Source: Diogma glabrata
Lineage: Eukaryota > Arthropoda > Insecta > Diptera > Cylindrotomidae
Direction: 5' to 3'
Assembly: GCA_963693315.1 (NCBI GenBank)
Contig: OY856186.1
Coordinates: 375,271,328 to 375,335,327, forward strand
DNA: 64,000 nt
In this document: in pieces, positions 35,771 through 46,800 of the stretch
Position numbering within the stretch: position 1 is the first letter of the stretch
Layout: every line of letters starts with the position of its first letter
Notes under the pieces: model-generated
The model's database searches: none
The model's input: only the letters and a program-made list of their open reading frames with translations
What the model was told of the DNA's origin: nothing
Position numbers and translations under genes: made by a program

Positions 35771-36250
35771 CCAAGTGGGATGCTCAACTAGGAGAGATAG
35801 CCTATGCACTCCGTACTGCAATACATAGTGCTACACAATACTCACCATACTATTTGTTGTTTGGACAGCATCCAGTATCAGATGGGAAGACCTATCATTT
35901 GATGAGATCTCTTCACATTCTCGGTAAAAACATTAGTGAAGAGTTGGATCGTTCTGATCATTTGGCCATGCTGAGGACGCGTACAACAGAATCTGAAGTG
36001 CATCTGAAGCATTTGAAAAGGCTCAACATCATTATAATCTACGTGCTAACATGAGGACATTTTCACCGCAACAGCGTGTATATGTTCGTCAACACAATTT
36101 AAGCGATGCTGTGAAAAGATTTTCTGCTAAATTAGCTCCAAAATTCTTACCTGCTATAATTAAAGCCAGGTAACGTACTCTATGAGTGTGAGAACTTGAG
36201 CGGTAAGAATATTGGGGTTCATCATGCTAAGGAGATCAAGGAGTGATGTC
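35771..36250 (+). pseudogene. gypsy integrase C-terminal fragment
   Basis: Reads KWDAQLGEIAYALRTAIHSA, then SPYYLLFGQHPVSDG, ends of helices (LRANMRTFSPQQRVYVRQHN) and LYECENLSGKNIGVHHAKEI before a stop near 36245. This is the segment after the catalytic Glu in Ty3/gypsy integrases. A frameshift lies near 36010 and another near 36170. The catalytic part is absent. Confidence 0.8.
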
Positions 36251-36699
36251 TTTAGTTGATTATGGTGGTTCTTTCGCCTGGTTTTCGTCATTGGGGTTCA
36301 CACCTCTGAGGTTTTATGTTCGTGGTTTGGATCAGGGATTCCACAGAGCTGACGTTCATGGTGGGTGATAGGTTTCAATACTCCGTGTCAATTCTTAGGA
36401 ATTTCGCGGGTATTGGAATTTGTCTCTCAACTGGATTTCGGTTACTGTTGAATCTCTGATCCCAGATAATCGTCTATTAGGTGCCAATTCAAAGACTTCT
36501 TAAAATAAAATTCCAATGGTCTGCATTTTCTTTCGACTCTAAATTACGATTGGTGAGATTTATTTCCCCCTGAAGGCTGATGCTCTTGACGATGTAGTGG
36601 ACTGTATGGCGAATGAGTAATGCATCAACTTCATTCACATAATTAGTGTTGACAAAATGATTATTGGTGGTACATATACGGTACTAGCATTTATTAGCA

Positions 36700-38215
36700 T
36701 TTATTTAGACAATACAGAATTCGATGAAGTTGATATTACTATCGATGTTATAACTGGTTGAATCTACTTCCAATAATTGAAGCTTAGTAATAAGGCAACA
36801 GTGATAGTATCGATGATATAGTATGATGTTCAAACAGTGATGATGTCTGCTCTCAAAATAGCGATATTAGCAGCACAATAATATGAAGTCGATGATATTA
36901 ACAATAGTATCGATATTACAATAAGTTGGATCTGAAGTCGATGAAATTAATGATTTCACTGCTCGCAATATATCGAAGATTAGCAGTAGACAATAGTGAA
37001 TTTGATGAAATTAAATCTTACTATTGATGTTGTAACAAGTTGAATCTGAATTCGATGAAATCAATAATTTAACATTAATGATGTAACAATTTGAATCTGA
37101 AGTCGATGAAATTAATAATGTGCTATTGATGTTGTAACAAGTCGAATCTGAAGTCGATGAAATTAATAATTTAACTGCTTGAAATAGCCGAAGATTAGCA
37201 GTAGACATTAATGAATTCGATGAAATTAATATTAATATTGATGTTGTAACAAGTCGAATCTGAAGTCGATGAAATCAATAATTTAACTGCTTGTCATAAC
37301 CGAAGATTAGCAGTAATCAAGACTGAATTCGATGAAATTAATATTACTATTGATGTTGTAACAATTTGAATCTGAAGTCGATGAAATTAATAATTTAATA
37401 TTGATGTTGTAACAAGTTAAAGCTGAAGTCGATGAAATTAATAATGCAACTGCTTGCAATAGCTGAAGATTAGCAATAAACATTAGTGAATTCGATGAAA
37501 TGAATGTTAATTGTTGATGTTGTACCAATTTGAATCTGAAGTCGATGAAATTAATAATTTAACTGCTTGCAATAACCGAGGATTAGCAGTAAACATTAAT
37601 GAATTCGATGAAATTAATATTACTATTGATGTTGTAACAAGTAAAAGCTGAAGTCGATGAAATTAATAATGTAACTGCTTGCAATAGCTGAAGATTAGCA
37701 ATAAACATTAGTGAATTCGATGAAATGAATGTTAATTATTGATGTTGTAACAAGTAAAAGCTGAATTCGATGAAATGAATAATGTAACTGTTTGCAATAG
37801 CCGAAGATTAGCAATAAACATTAATGAGTTCGATGAAATGAACTCTTACTATTGATGTTGTAACAATTTGAACCTGAAGTCAGTGAAATTAATAATGTAA
37901 CTGCTTGCACTAACCGAAAATTAGCAGTAAACACGAATGAATTCGATGAAATTAATATTAATATTGATGTTGTAACAATTTGAATCTGAAGTCGATGAAA
38001 TTAATAATTTAACTGCTTGTAATAACCGAAGATTAGCAGTAATGAAGACTGAATTCGATGAAATTAATATTACTATTGATGTTGTAACAATTTGAATCTG
38101 AAGTCGATGAAATTAATAATTTAACTGCTTGCAATAACCGAAGATTAGCAGTAAACATTAATGAATTCGATGAAATTAATATTACTATTGATGTTGTAAC
38201 AGGTGAATCTGAATG
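36700..38215. repeat. 112-bp minisatellite array inside the LTR element
   Basis: GAATTCGATGAAATTAAT recurs at 37213, 37325, 37488, 37601, 37713, 37939, 38051 and 38163 (near-match at 37826). The period is 112-113 bp, with one 163-bp interval from an extra half-unit. Each unit holds a second phase, GAAGTCGATGAAATTAATAA, plus TATTGATGTTGTAACAA and AACCGAAGATTAGCAGTAA, so a half-unit of ~50 bp probably duplicated first. Left units are more decayed. The open frames here on the minus strand are repeat artefacts. Confidence 0.92.
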
Positions 38216-38613
38216 GCATGTGATAATATTAGCACTGAATAGGAATCCTTTCTTTCCAATGGCCAGCAGACGCATATGACATTGTAGGCGGGTCGCTATG
38301 GTGGCGTGTCAAAATAACACGTACGATGAATTTACATAAAATAAAAGAAACTCATTAGTACAAATATACATATATTCATAAGCAATACCAATCATATAGC
38401 AAACGCTAATGTAAATCCCAACAATTTTAAAACGGTATCAAAATCTTTCCACATGTGCTTTAACAACCGAAGATGGTGAATTGTGACTACAAATTAAAAC
38501 GACAAAGAAAGACTAATGGAAATTCACCTATACTTTCCATCAATTCTTTTTAAGAAAAAATTGTTGTCACATAAAACAATTTGTGCATTATAAAAAAATA
38601 CTTTTTTCTACGG

Positions 38614-39720
38614 TAGCATATGAAAAGTCTATTTTCAAGCAGGCTTAAACCCATGGGAAAATGTTTTTTTTCTCTAGTGTAAAAAGAATAACAAATTAAA
38701 GTTGCTATGCTATTTTCATATAATTTTATAAAGTCTCGTCTCGTAAGCAAATGTTTACTCACGAAAAACAGTGTTTTCATCTCTTGTAGGAAAATATACT
38801 ATTTTATGGAAAAAGACGATACTTTGATAGTGAAAAAATAAATTTAAAAGGCCCATGCAGTATAATTAGTTCTTCAAAATTGTGTAGTACAAAAATCACA
38901 ATCAAAACCAACATATATACTACAAAAATATTCCTATAAAATATTTTCCACAAAAAAAGTGCTATAAATTGAAGAATTTACCGTGCTTTCTACTTAGAAA
39001 ATTAAACACGGTTTCTCGTTCTATTTCTACTAGAAGAGCAGATAACAGAAACCGAATTTAGAAACAGAAACAGAAACGGAATATTCGTCTGTTTTGTCGG
39101 AAACGGAAACAATTAAAACTGAACTGTTTCAGTACCGAAACTGTCACGACCAGACACTGTCATATAATATTAATTATTATTTTGAATTGTGATAACAAAA
39201 GCTTTGAATTTTGAATTTAATAAATAGGTTTAATAAATAAAAATTATTTGTTTTTGTTATTTTTCAATTTTATTATTCATAATGGATAACAAATTCACGA
39301 ACTCAAACAAAATTCGGTTTCCGTTTCTGTTTTATTATTCACCACAGTCAACCAAATTAGAAACAAAATGGAACTGAAAATTTTCAGTTTCAGTTTCGGT
39401 TTCTGTTTCTGTTGTATGTGAATGCACGGCTTTAGTCGCACGAAAAATATATGTATAATTGTTAAATTACTAAAACTGTTCCAACACTGTAACGACGTAA
39501 ATTACATCAAAAGCGCTACCAAATGTAAAATGGATAATTTTATTTCAGTATGCACTAGTGTGTAATACATATATTACATTTCTGCTATTATAGGTGATTT
39601 TATCATAATAAATAAACAATAACGAAAAGTCATACGTTAAAATACTAAAAACAGCAACGTATTCGTATATGTGCAATTTCTATAAATTAAAATTACTTTA
39701 TTAGTATAAAATTATATTAA
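38614..39720 (+). repeat. LTR-like direct repeat, right copy
   Basis: Copy of 34863-35770, enlarged by a ~370-bp foldback insertion at about 39045-39414. Confidence 0.8.
39045..39414. mobile_element. Foldback insertion with CAGAAAC-rich ends
   Basis: Absent from the left direct repeat, so it is an insertion into the right one. The left end has ACAGAAACCGAA and AGAAACAGAAACAGAAACGG; the right end has CAGTTTCGGTTTCTGTTTCTG, giving purine-rich and pyrimidine-rich inverted ends. Non-coding. Confidence 0.7.
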
Positions 39721-39779
39721 CTATACTGATTTTTACTGATGGTTACTGATTTTTATTTGCATTAAAATGCAAAAGAGCA

Positions 39780-40556
39780 CCTGATTAAGGCAAGGCTAAT
39801 ACGGGACGTTTACACTACAGGCAATTGGCGAGCGAACATTTCTAGCTTTCGTTAGGATAAAATAAAGTGAATATGGGACAATTACTGTGAAAATGTAGCA
39901 TAAAAAGGAGATGCTAGATTAGTAAGAAATTGAAGATAAACGATTTAAGCATAATCATTAAGACCAAGGAATTGCCTGACATTGGAAAAGCCTGATTTTC
40001 GCTGATTTTGAGGATATGTAAAAACCATAAAAAAAATGGCTAACATCAACGATAGAAATGGGAACGATTTTTGATTGAGAAAAACAAGTCAAGTCAAGTC
40101 AAGTGTAGTGCAATTTGTCTCAACATCATTCTTTAAAAAAGGTTTTTTTATGTTGTCGTTGATACAAAAGCTTACCGGCATTGGAAGGCTGTTTTGAAAC
40201 ATTCGGTGAAAAAATTTGACTATTTTTTTTATTCTTTGATGGATCGTGAATGATGGATCTAGTGTTTCTAAAATTACTTTGCGACGACTTAGAGAAGATG
40301 CTAAGCGACAAAGTTGAACAAGATGTTTCGTCTTTAATTTTATTGGAGATACAGTTACTTTACTAAAGCTTTGACGATGATGATGAAAATGAGTTCGTTA
40401 AAATTTTAGCGAATTTTGACACTTTGCATCTAATTAACAATTCCTGTCATCAAGTGATAATCAGAAAAATTTGACAACTTTTTGTGATCGGCTATATGAG
40501 CCAGAATTGCTTAAAAAGTCTAGCAAGTTCCCACTGAATTGAAAATGAAGAATACT
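39780..40556. other. Non-coding stretch
   Basis: No gene recognised. A short CAAGT pentamer repeat (about five units) lies at 40085-40104. Confidence 0.45.
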
Positions 40557-40833
40557 TTTGTTTTTAATAAAATGTGCTGTGTCTACTACACAATTATAAT
40601 GTGTCACAAGCACAACAACACATAAACACCTGTTAAGGCCGAGGTCTTACAACATCATGCGTTATATAAGGTGTTGAATGGAAAGCTAAACAATAAAACC
40701 TATCCCATGTAAAACATGAAATTGTAGTATGAGGTATGGCAGACCGTGCAGGTCTACCAGTTGGTCGTACACGATAATACACCCTGCCGATAGCTCGATT
40801 AAGCAAAGGTTCTTCCGACCAACCTCTATGCAA
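40557..40833 (-). mobile_element. 3' fragment of the Jockey-like LINE
   Basis: The minus-strand 3' end is recognisable at 40557-40690: AATAAAATGTGCTGTGT, ATGTGTCACAA and TGTTAAGGCCGAGGT are complements of the conserved end seen at 14030 and 52790. The adjoining GC-richer 40690-40833 may be the upstream LINE segment; its open frame is not recognised. Confidence 0.65.
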
Positions 40834-41190
40834 GAAATTTAAAATAAACTAAATCGCGTGCCTTAAAACACCAGCCAGGCTTTGTGAGGTTGAACTACCG
40901 TGTCATAACTCTCTTACTTATTTAAATTACCACATCATAATTATCAGAAAACAAAATATATAAACAAAAAAAAACAAAACTTCCCTGCAGATGTTGTCCG
41001 ATGATGGTGATCAGTTACACCCACTTCATAAAAATCAATTATTCCTAAATATTTTCATCGATCTTGATAATATGGTCATTGTTGGAAACGTAATCCCAAG
41101 TTATTGTTCTCATTGTTATACCACACTACAACCATTTTAATTTAATTATTATATTGAAGTAGTGTTATCAATCGGGCATCCAGTATTCAC

Positions 41191-41515
41191 TTTAATTAAC
41201 ATTTGTATCAAGTTTACACCAAAACCAACTAACATTTAAACTTCAATTTTGATATAATAAGTATAGTAGAACAATTTTATTTATTCTTTTTATTGACTTT
41301 TTCTTTATACTAACCTTTAATTAACATTTTAATCGATATTACACTAAAACCAACTAACATTTTTAAATTAAATTTTGATGTAATAAGTATATAGTGGAAA
41401 ACTTTATTCTTTTTATTGAACGGCAACTTTTTTTTAACACTATCATTTTTAGCAAGTTTACACTAAAAAACCTACGATTTAATTTTTTTCTTTAATAATA
41501 TATATTGGATCTAGT
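41191..41515. repeat. Degenerate ~125-bp tandem repeat, about 2.5 copies
   Basis: TTTAATTAACATTT starts at 41191 and 41316. Each unit continues through ACACCAAAACCAACTAACAT or ACACTAAAACCAACTAACAT and then ATAATAAGTATA or GTAATAAGTATA. A third, more decayed copy follows from about 41440. Confidence 0.75.
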
Positions 41516-42604
41516 AATATTTAATCCTTATGATACTACTGCAATCCATTCAAACTGAACAGTACTCTTCGGTCCAGTTATCCACACGCGACTCCACTCT
41601 CTAACTCCAACCCATACTGGTGAACTAAATTACCCACCACCAACTAGCTGAATTAAAATTGATATAACTAAAAAAACAGTTAACAACAAAACTTAAATTC
41701 ATTTTATTTTTTCACAAACATGCAAAAATGAATGTAAAACAAAAAGAATATGAGACGGTCTTCCCGGAAGTGTCAGATCTTCTTGTAAGAAATATTTTAA
41801 ATAATTATGTTTTGTTAAACAAGTGGGTTGAGAAGTTGTTGAAAATATACGTAAATTTTCAAATAACGCTATAGAATATTACTATAGGTAAAGAGAATGG
41901 GAAATTTAAGTATGACTGACACAGAATATCTTGCTCATTGCAGGACAGGACGAAAGGAGGAAGTCTGGCAAAATAAAACGAATTTAATTTGAACATAATA
42001 AATAAAAAAAAAGAAGTTTTGGAAGACTGCTTCAGTGAAATCGATGGATGACCACAGGAGGACACTGGTGGTCTAAGTATGATTCAGAGATTCAAAGGTT
42101 ATCATTTTTCTTCTCACTGTTCCCTGGCAAGCTAAAGACACCTCCGGAACACCCTGTGTTGAGAATAAAGAGGTTAGTGTAGGGAAAGAGAGAACGTTAG
42201 TCACAGAAACTCGAACGACAGGCGATCCATTTCCCTGTTATCGTGAACTGGTCTGCACTCTTGCTACTCTCCAACAGGTTACGCTTTAACGAATAGAATT
42301 TTCGAAGACCATATAGCAGTTAGACTACTTGAGCGTAACACTTGGTGGTCATAAACTCATTGAGAAACCGTGGACATGGTAAAATAACCATGGTGGGATG
42401 AACTAGATGGTAAACCACCAGGAATTAACTAGATCCGGGCCATGTTACTTCACCATTCACGACCCTCTCACATCAGTCACGATTTCCACCCAACTAAGGT
42501 ACGCGGGATCGTAAACCCCGTTAGGAATACGTCTAAAGGTCCTTTTCTACATTTGCGGTTTTAAATTAAATACAAAAACAACTCAAACATACATGTTGTC
42601 GGTG
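41516..42604. other. Non-coding stretch, partly GC-richer
   Basis: 42100-42540 is richer in GC than its surroundings and may be a transposon remnant, but no domain, terminus or repeat was recognised. Confidence 0.35.
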
Positions 42605-42915
42605 TGTCAAGGACTTACGTATTCTGCCTTTCACCCTCAGAACCACAACTCAACAACAAACTCAGAAAACAAATATGATATGAAACACATTAATTTTCTG
42701 CTCGTTAGGACTTACAAGAAACTTGCCTTTCGCCCACAGAGCAAAACTTAACAAACAAAACTCACAGAATTGTCTGCGCGCCACAATTTATATGGATCTT
42801 GCCCTCAGTCCACAGAATAAAACTGAACAAAAACAAACCTCAAAACACAAATGTGGTCTGCGCATCAGGACGTACAGGATATCTTGCCCTCCGTACACAG
42901 AACAATAACCAGCCA
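42605..42915. repeat. Degenerate ~75-97 bp tandem repeat, four copies
   Basis: Recurrent order of blocks: GGACTTAC (or GGACGTAC), CTTGCCTTTCGCCCACAGA (or CTTGCCCTCAGTCCACAGA), then an ACAAAAC-rich segment and TCTGCGCG. CTTGCC occurs at 42722, 42798 and 42883. Confidence 0.65.
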
Positions 42916-43163
42916 TAACTCACACCTCGTACAAAAACACCAAACCAAAAGAAACAAATTTTCATAACAAATTTAAAAAAAGATGATTGCATCTTGCATG
43001 ATTTCCCTAATATGGCACAAACTATTTGTCCTGATCCTGACCGGAATGCGCGACCTACCTCATCCCTAGCAGTAAATGCCGGATCAGAATCATATATGAT
43101 TTTCCAATAAAGGTTTGCCCTATTTGTCCTGATCGGAGCCCTATTTTATTTGAATAAATTTCA

Positions 43164-43192
43164 TTTGGTTAAAATTCACTAGAGTATTATCC
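43164..43192 (+). promoter_or_regulatory. snRNA-type proximal element, second copy
   Basis: TTTGGTTAAAATTCACTAGAG (43164-43184) is identical over 21 bp to the sequence at 47542-47562 upstream of the U2 gene, and TATCC follows in both. It lies about 50-78 bp before U2-like sequence, the place expected for an insect snRNA proximal sequence element. Confidence 0.6.
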
Positions 43193-43241
43193 ATTTTAGA
43201 TATACATAAATAGTTTACAAAATTTCACAAATACTTTAGTT

Positions 43242-43420
43242 CTCGCTTCTCAGCGTTATGAGGTAACTATAAACATAGGATATTTTTCAAACGAATTTCT
43301 TCTACATTAGGAAAATGATGTACATATTATAAAAATTGTCGCTTCAGGCTTCTCACACCTTGCTGTCGCGGGATAGCTTCAGTGTTCCAGGTTCGTAAGA
43401 CGTAATTTAGCCCGGTCGCA
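43242..43420 (+). pseudogene. U2-like snRNA pseudogene (or divergent snRNA)
   Basis: Begins TCGCTTCTC-AGC-GTTATG, close to the canonical U2 5' end, and its CTCA/TGAG ends can still pair as a short stem. The middle, including the branch-site recognition sequence, is not recognisable. CTGTCGCGGG near 43363 matches the U2 3' domain at roughly the right offset (121 versus 142). An unrelated snRNA driven by the same promoter type is the main alternative. Confidence 0.4.
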
Positions 43421-43429
43421 ACAAAAAAA

Positions 43430-44450
43430 AATTGTGTGAGTTTACATTCCAAATAAAACAATATAAGAAAAATTTTGGGAACCTCTATCGGAGAAAAAAG
43501 AGAGATCGCTCTCACGCCAAGATCTCTACTGATTAAATCAGTTAGACATGGAAGTCATTCTTAACAATTTAAATCTATAATTCATCTTTTCAATTTTAAT
43601 CTTAAAATAAAAACTCACAGCATATCCGGTTTAGGTATTCTTAATATGTCATTAGCTCGTAACCCCTGGTTGATTTGAACTTGTCTTCCACGACGTCTGA
43701 CTTAAATATTGGCAATTAACTTATTCACTTTTGACAGCTAACTTTGTTACGACAGCTCATATAATAACATCAGTGTTGTACTTCAAACTGCAGCCATAGG
43801 TTTTACTACTTCACCAGTAACGTAAATGAGATGGTGTTGCATGTTCCTTTTAACTAACGACCCTCGTAAATATCACTAATAATGAATTTGACGAATGTGG
43901 TTGAACATTGATTTCACAACAACCATTAGTTTGTTTACGTTGAGTTGATTAGATTTTTTTCAGGCCACTACGTTGATAGTGTGAGTGAGCCATAACAATC
44001 GTCAGCAGCTAATCCAAAAAAAAAAAAATTCGATAAACAAGGAGGAGGATGATCACTCAATTACAATAACACTCCAGTAGTTATAATTATCATTTAAGTT
44101 CACACTTCCAGCTCACAACGTTACTTTCTGCCTACGGCGTTAGTGATATTAATCTAATCACCGATCAGCGCTGCTCACATTTTAAATAATTTTTGTTTTT
44201 ATGACAATCACAATGACAACTAAAACAAACAACTAAAATGTTTTCTTTTAAAATTATTCTTGTTTTTCAATTTTTGTATTTCATTTTTTTTTGTATAAAT
44301 ATCACATTTTATAATAAATTTTTTTTTTTATAATTAAATAATTAGTATTTTTGTTTACATAAATTAATTCTTCTACACTAAAAATTATGTATGCTACTTG
44401 TCTATGAGACACTGTGACAGAAGAGAGAGATTGTTACGACTGCTGGCTGA
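43430..44450. other. Non-coding stretch
   Basis: No gene recognised. TGTTACGAC at about 44432 followed by TATATATA at 44456 resembles the start of an LTR like that at 45077, but no partner was found. Confidence 0.4.
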
Positions 44451-44505
44451 AGTCTTATATATACCACCCGTCGTCAGTCGCTGATCTTCCCTCCATCTTG
44501 CCGTC

Positions 44506-44995
44506 TCAACATCCGGCATATTAAAAAAATATTCAACGAACAATCCACCCGCTGTTATCCGATAGATGAAGTCAGACGCTCACGAGTCCAAAACTAGGTG
44601 AAGTCGGACGTTTCAATGAGTTCGACAATAGATGAAGGCAGGCGCAACATGATCAACAATAGGTGGTGCCAGATCTCGAGCAATTATAACATTTTTGACA
44701 GATTTTATTTGAAAAGTAAGTTATTAAGTAAGTAACTACTTACGCTGCTGAACAAAAAGAGAGATTTTTCTTGAAAAACCGTTACTTTTCAAATATAATT
44801 TGTCAAAAATGTTATAATTGCTCGAGATCTGGCACCACCTATTGTTGATCATGTTGCGCCTGCCTTCATCTATTGTCGAACTCATTGAAACGTCCGACTC
44901 CACCTAGTTTTGGACTCGTGAGCGTCTGACTTCATCTATCGGATAACAGCGGGTGGATTGTTCGTTGAATATTTTTTTAATATGCCGGATGTTGA
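44506..44995. repeat. Near-perfect long hairpin, 195-bp arms
   Basis: 44506-44700 and 44801-44995 are reverse complements over 195 bp with a single mismatch found by reading. They are separated by 100 bp that can itself pair partly. Within an arm, about four degenerate ~31-nt units start TAGATGAAG or TAGGTGAAG (with a final TAGGTGGTG) and carry GTCAGACG, GTCGGACG or GGCAGGCG. No open frame of note. Either a very young foldback element, a local inverted duplication, or a hairpin-RNA locus. Confidence 0.93.
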
Positions 44996-45076
44996 ATCAG
45001 AATAGGAACCAGCAATAACAACAATCATTAACAGTTCAATGCAATTGATTCCACCCTGATTTGTAAATGTTTATAC

Positions 45077-45715
45077 TGTTACGATTTAGAAAAATCTAGA
45101 CGATTACGGTCACTTCCAGTAAAATAAAATCAACAAAACACAGCAAACAAATCAATGGAATGAATATTGTTGTTGTTGTCTCTTCTTAGAAATAGGGTCA
45201 ACATAAACGATTTTATGAATCAAATCAACATAACGTAAAATAATCGAATATTCTAATATTTTCTCAAGGTTTCTGGAAAGTGATGTCGAATTATCTAGAA
45301 GTATTGCAGAAGGTATATAAGAAAATTACCTCTTGTAGTTTTTAATTAGTTTATTTTAAACCTGCGATAGTGAAGTTAAAATTATAAAAGTGATCTTTAA
45401 ATTTGTGAATAAAGTTTTAAGTTTTATTGAGTAAGAAATATTTTGTGTATTATTTTAAACGTTCTATTACTGGAAATTTCTACAATCAACCGTTGGAGTT
45501 TCGGAAGCTGTTGGAAGAATATTCTAGTATTCTAGAAGGAATATTGTTTGCTGTATTGTTTTCCTGTTGTTGTGAAACAATTAAGCTGTTGAATACTTAA
45601 TAAAACCTGGTGTTTGTGCTTACTAATCAGTGATCGAACTCAGGAAGAGATTGGGGATTGCGTTTATCGAATTGTGAGTAAGGGCAATTCGAAGTAAGGT
45701 TGGAAAAACGTAACA
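45077..45715 (+). mobile_element. Solo LTR with 4-bp target duplication
   Basis: Starts TGTTACG and ends CGTAACA, flanked on both sides by ATAC (45073-45076 and 45716-45719). It carries a TATA-like GGTATATAAG near 45312 and an AATAAAG signal near 45409, in the order expected of U3-R-U5. No internal domain adjoins it, so it is what remains after recombination between two LTRs. The 4-bp duplication fits Ty3/gypsy. The orientation is taken from the TATA and AATAAA order. Confidence 0.9.
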
Positions 45716-45989
45716 ATACATAGTAATTTTTTCAAGTAATTATTTTTAAAGTAAACTCCTCCAACAGGTCAGACAATTCGGTTTACGTAAACGACATTTA
45801 GGTTGATACTCATAGAGAGCTTTAAATAAATATATAATTCATCACATCTGTTTAACAATAACCTTTAGGCTGATACTCATAGAAAGCAGGTAAAATGTAA
45901 AAGTTAGTCAACATTTTAAATTTATATGAGTGATAATTTTCTTTTATTTATGGGAAAGATGATGCGGCATCTCGGTTGTAACATTGTGC

Positions 45990-46800
45990 TAGGGCTGCCT
46001 GATCCGGTATGGACTATGGATAGTTGGAGGCGTTACACTACTGATCAGAGAATGTTCAGTGTGTCTCATCCGATACCTATTAGTAGAAGGGCAAATCGTA
46101 TTCGGCCCAAATCTGAACCCTTACAGAATGCTATTCGGGTGGTTCATATACAACTTGGTGATTAGTCTCCTTTCTCTCCAGTCAACACTTTTCCGTTTCA
46201 AAAGCTCCATCGGTTTCTCCCGCAAAGGACAGTCAAAAACTTTACAAGTCTACAACACACAGGCAGACTTCCTTGTCTGCATATACCTCCACGATGAATT
46301 TAACAACACCGAGCGCTTCCCTTGTACCAATTCCCTTTCTAAAACCAAACTGTTTCTCAGCCCTACTCTATTCTAACACTTTTGTCATTCGCCTGTTTAG
46401 AACTCTCATCAGAACTATTGCTCCATGAACTTAAAGATGATTGTGCTGTGTTCTCTAAACTTTTTCGTTCCTCCTTTGCCAGTGTGGAATAAGTTCTCAA
46501 AAGCCTCTCAAAAAGTCTTCCTCCCATTTCCTACTGTAATACATCTCATTGCACAATAATGTTAATTATTTCATCCGAACCCCAGCAGACACCACAACAG
46601 TTCCATTGGTAATTTGTTTATTCCTGTCACCTTACAATTCTTCAGTTCTTGCATTACCCGGCACTCCCCATCGAGTAAAATGATAGATCCTAGTTCATCG
46701 TTTGGAACACTTACATGTTCTCTTTCCATGATTTGCTTTGCTTCTTTCAATACTGCCCCGTCGTTGCTCTCTTATTCTTTGCATTCCATTTTGTTCTTAT
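45990..46800 (-). pseudogene. Decayed LINE reverse transcriptase fragment
   Basis: The minus strand reads, in shifting frames, KQIMEREHVSVPNDELGS and KVTGINKLPMELL, then QFGFRKGIGTREAL (46303-46358) and KFIVEVYADKEVCLCVVD. These are thumb and palm blocks of a LINE reverse transcriptase with the FGFRKG...T..A signature. Multiple stops. It differs from the Jockey-like family elsewhere in the window. Open frames on the plus strand here are shadows. Confidence 0.7.

Larger units (their letters stand above)
34863..39720 (+). mobile_element. Deleted gypsy-type LTR element carrying a tandem array
   Basis: Two ~0.9-1.1 kb direct repeats enclose an integrase C-terminal fragment, unassigned sequence, and a ~1.5-kb array of 112-bp repeats. 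The left repeat joins integrase sequence directly, with no visible primer-binding site, so most of the internal coding region has been lost. The exact LTR ends could not be set: a TGTCAAAATAACACG near 38307, after a G-rich tract, could be the true start of the right LTR, with the left one truncated. No target duplication was found. Confidence 0.7.

Noticed and set aside
37011..38275. Minus-strand open frames with a repeated LLISSTSDSNCYNIN-like pattern
   Set aside because: They follow the 112-bp minisatellite; each frame breaks at unit changes, so it is repeat translation rather than a repeat protein.
40633..40833. 66-codon minus-strand frame as a host gene
   Set aside because: It adjoins and overlaps a minus-strand LINE 3' end and shows no recognisable domain; more likely LINE sequence.
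43327..43515. 62-codon minus-strand frame
   Set aside because: It overlaps the U2-like locus and has no protein similarity.
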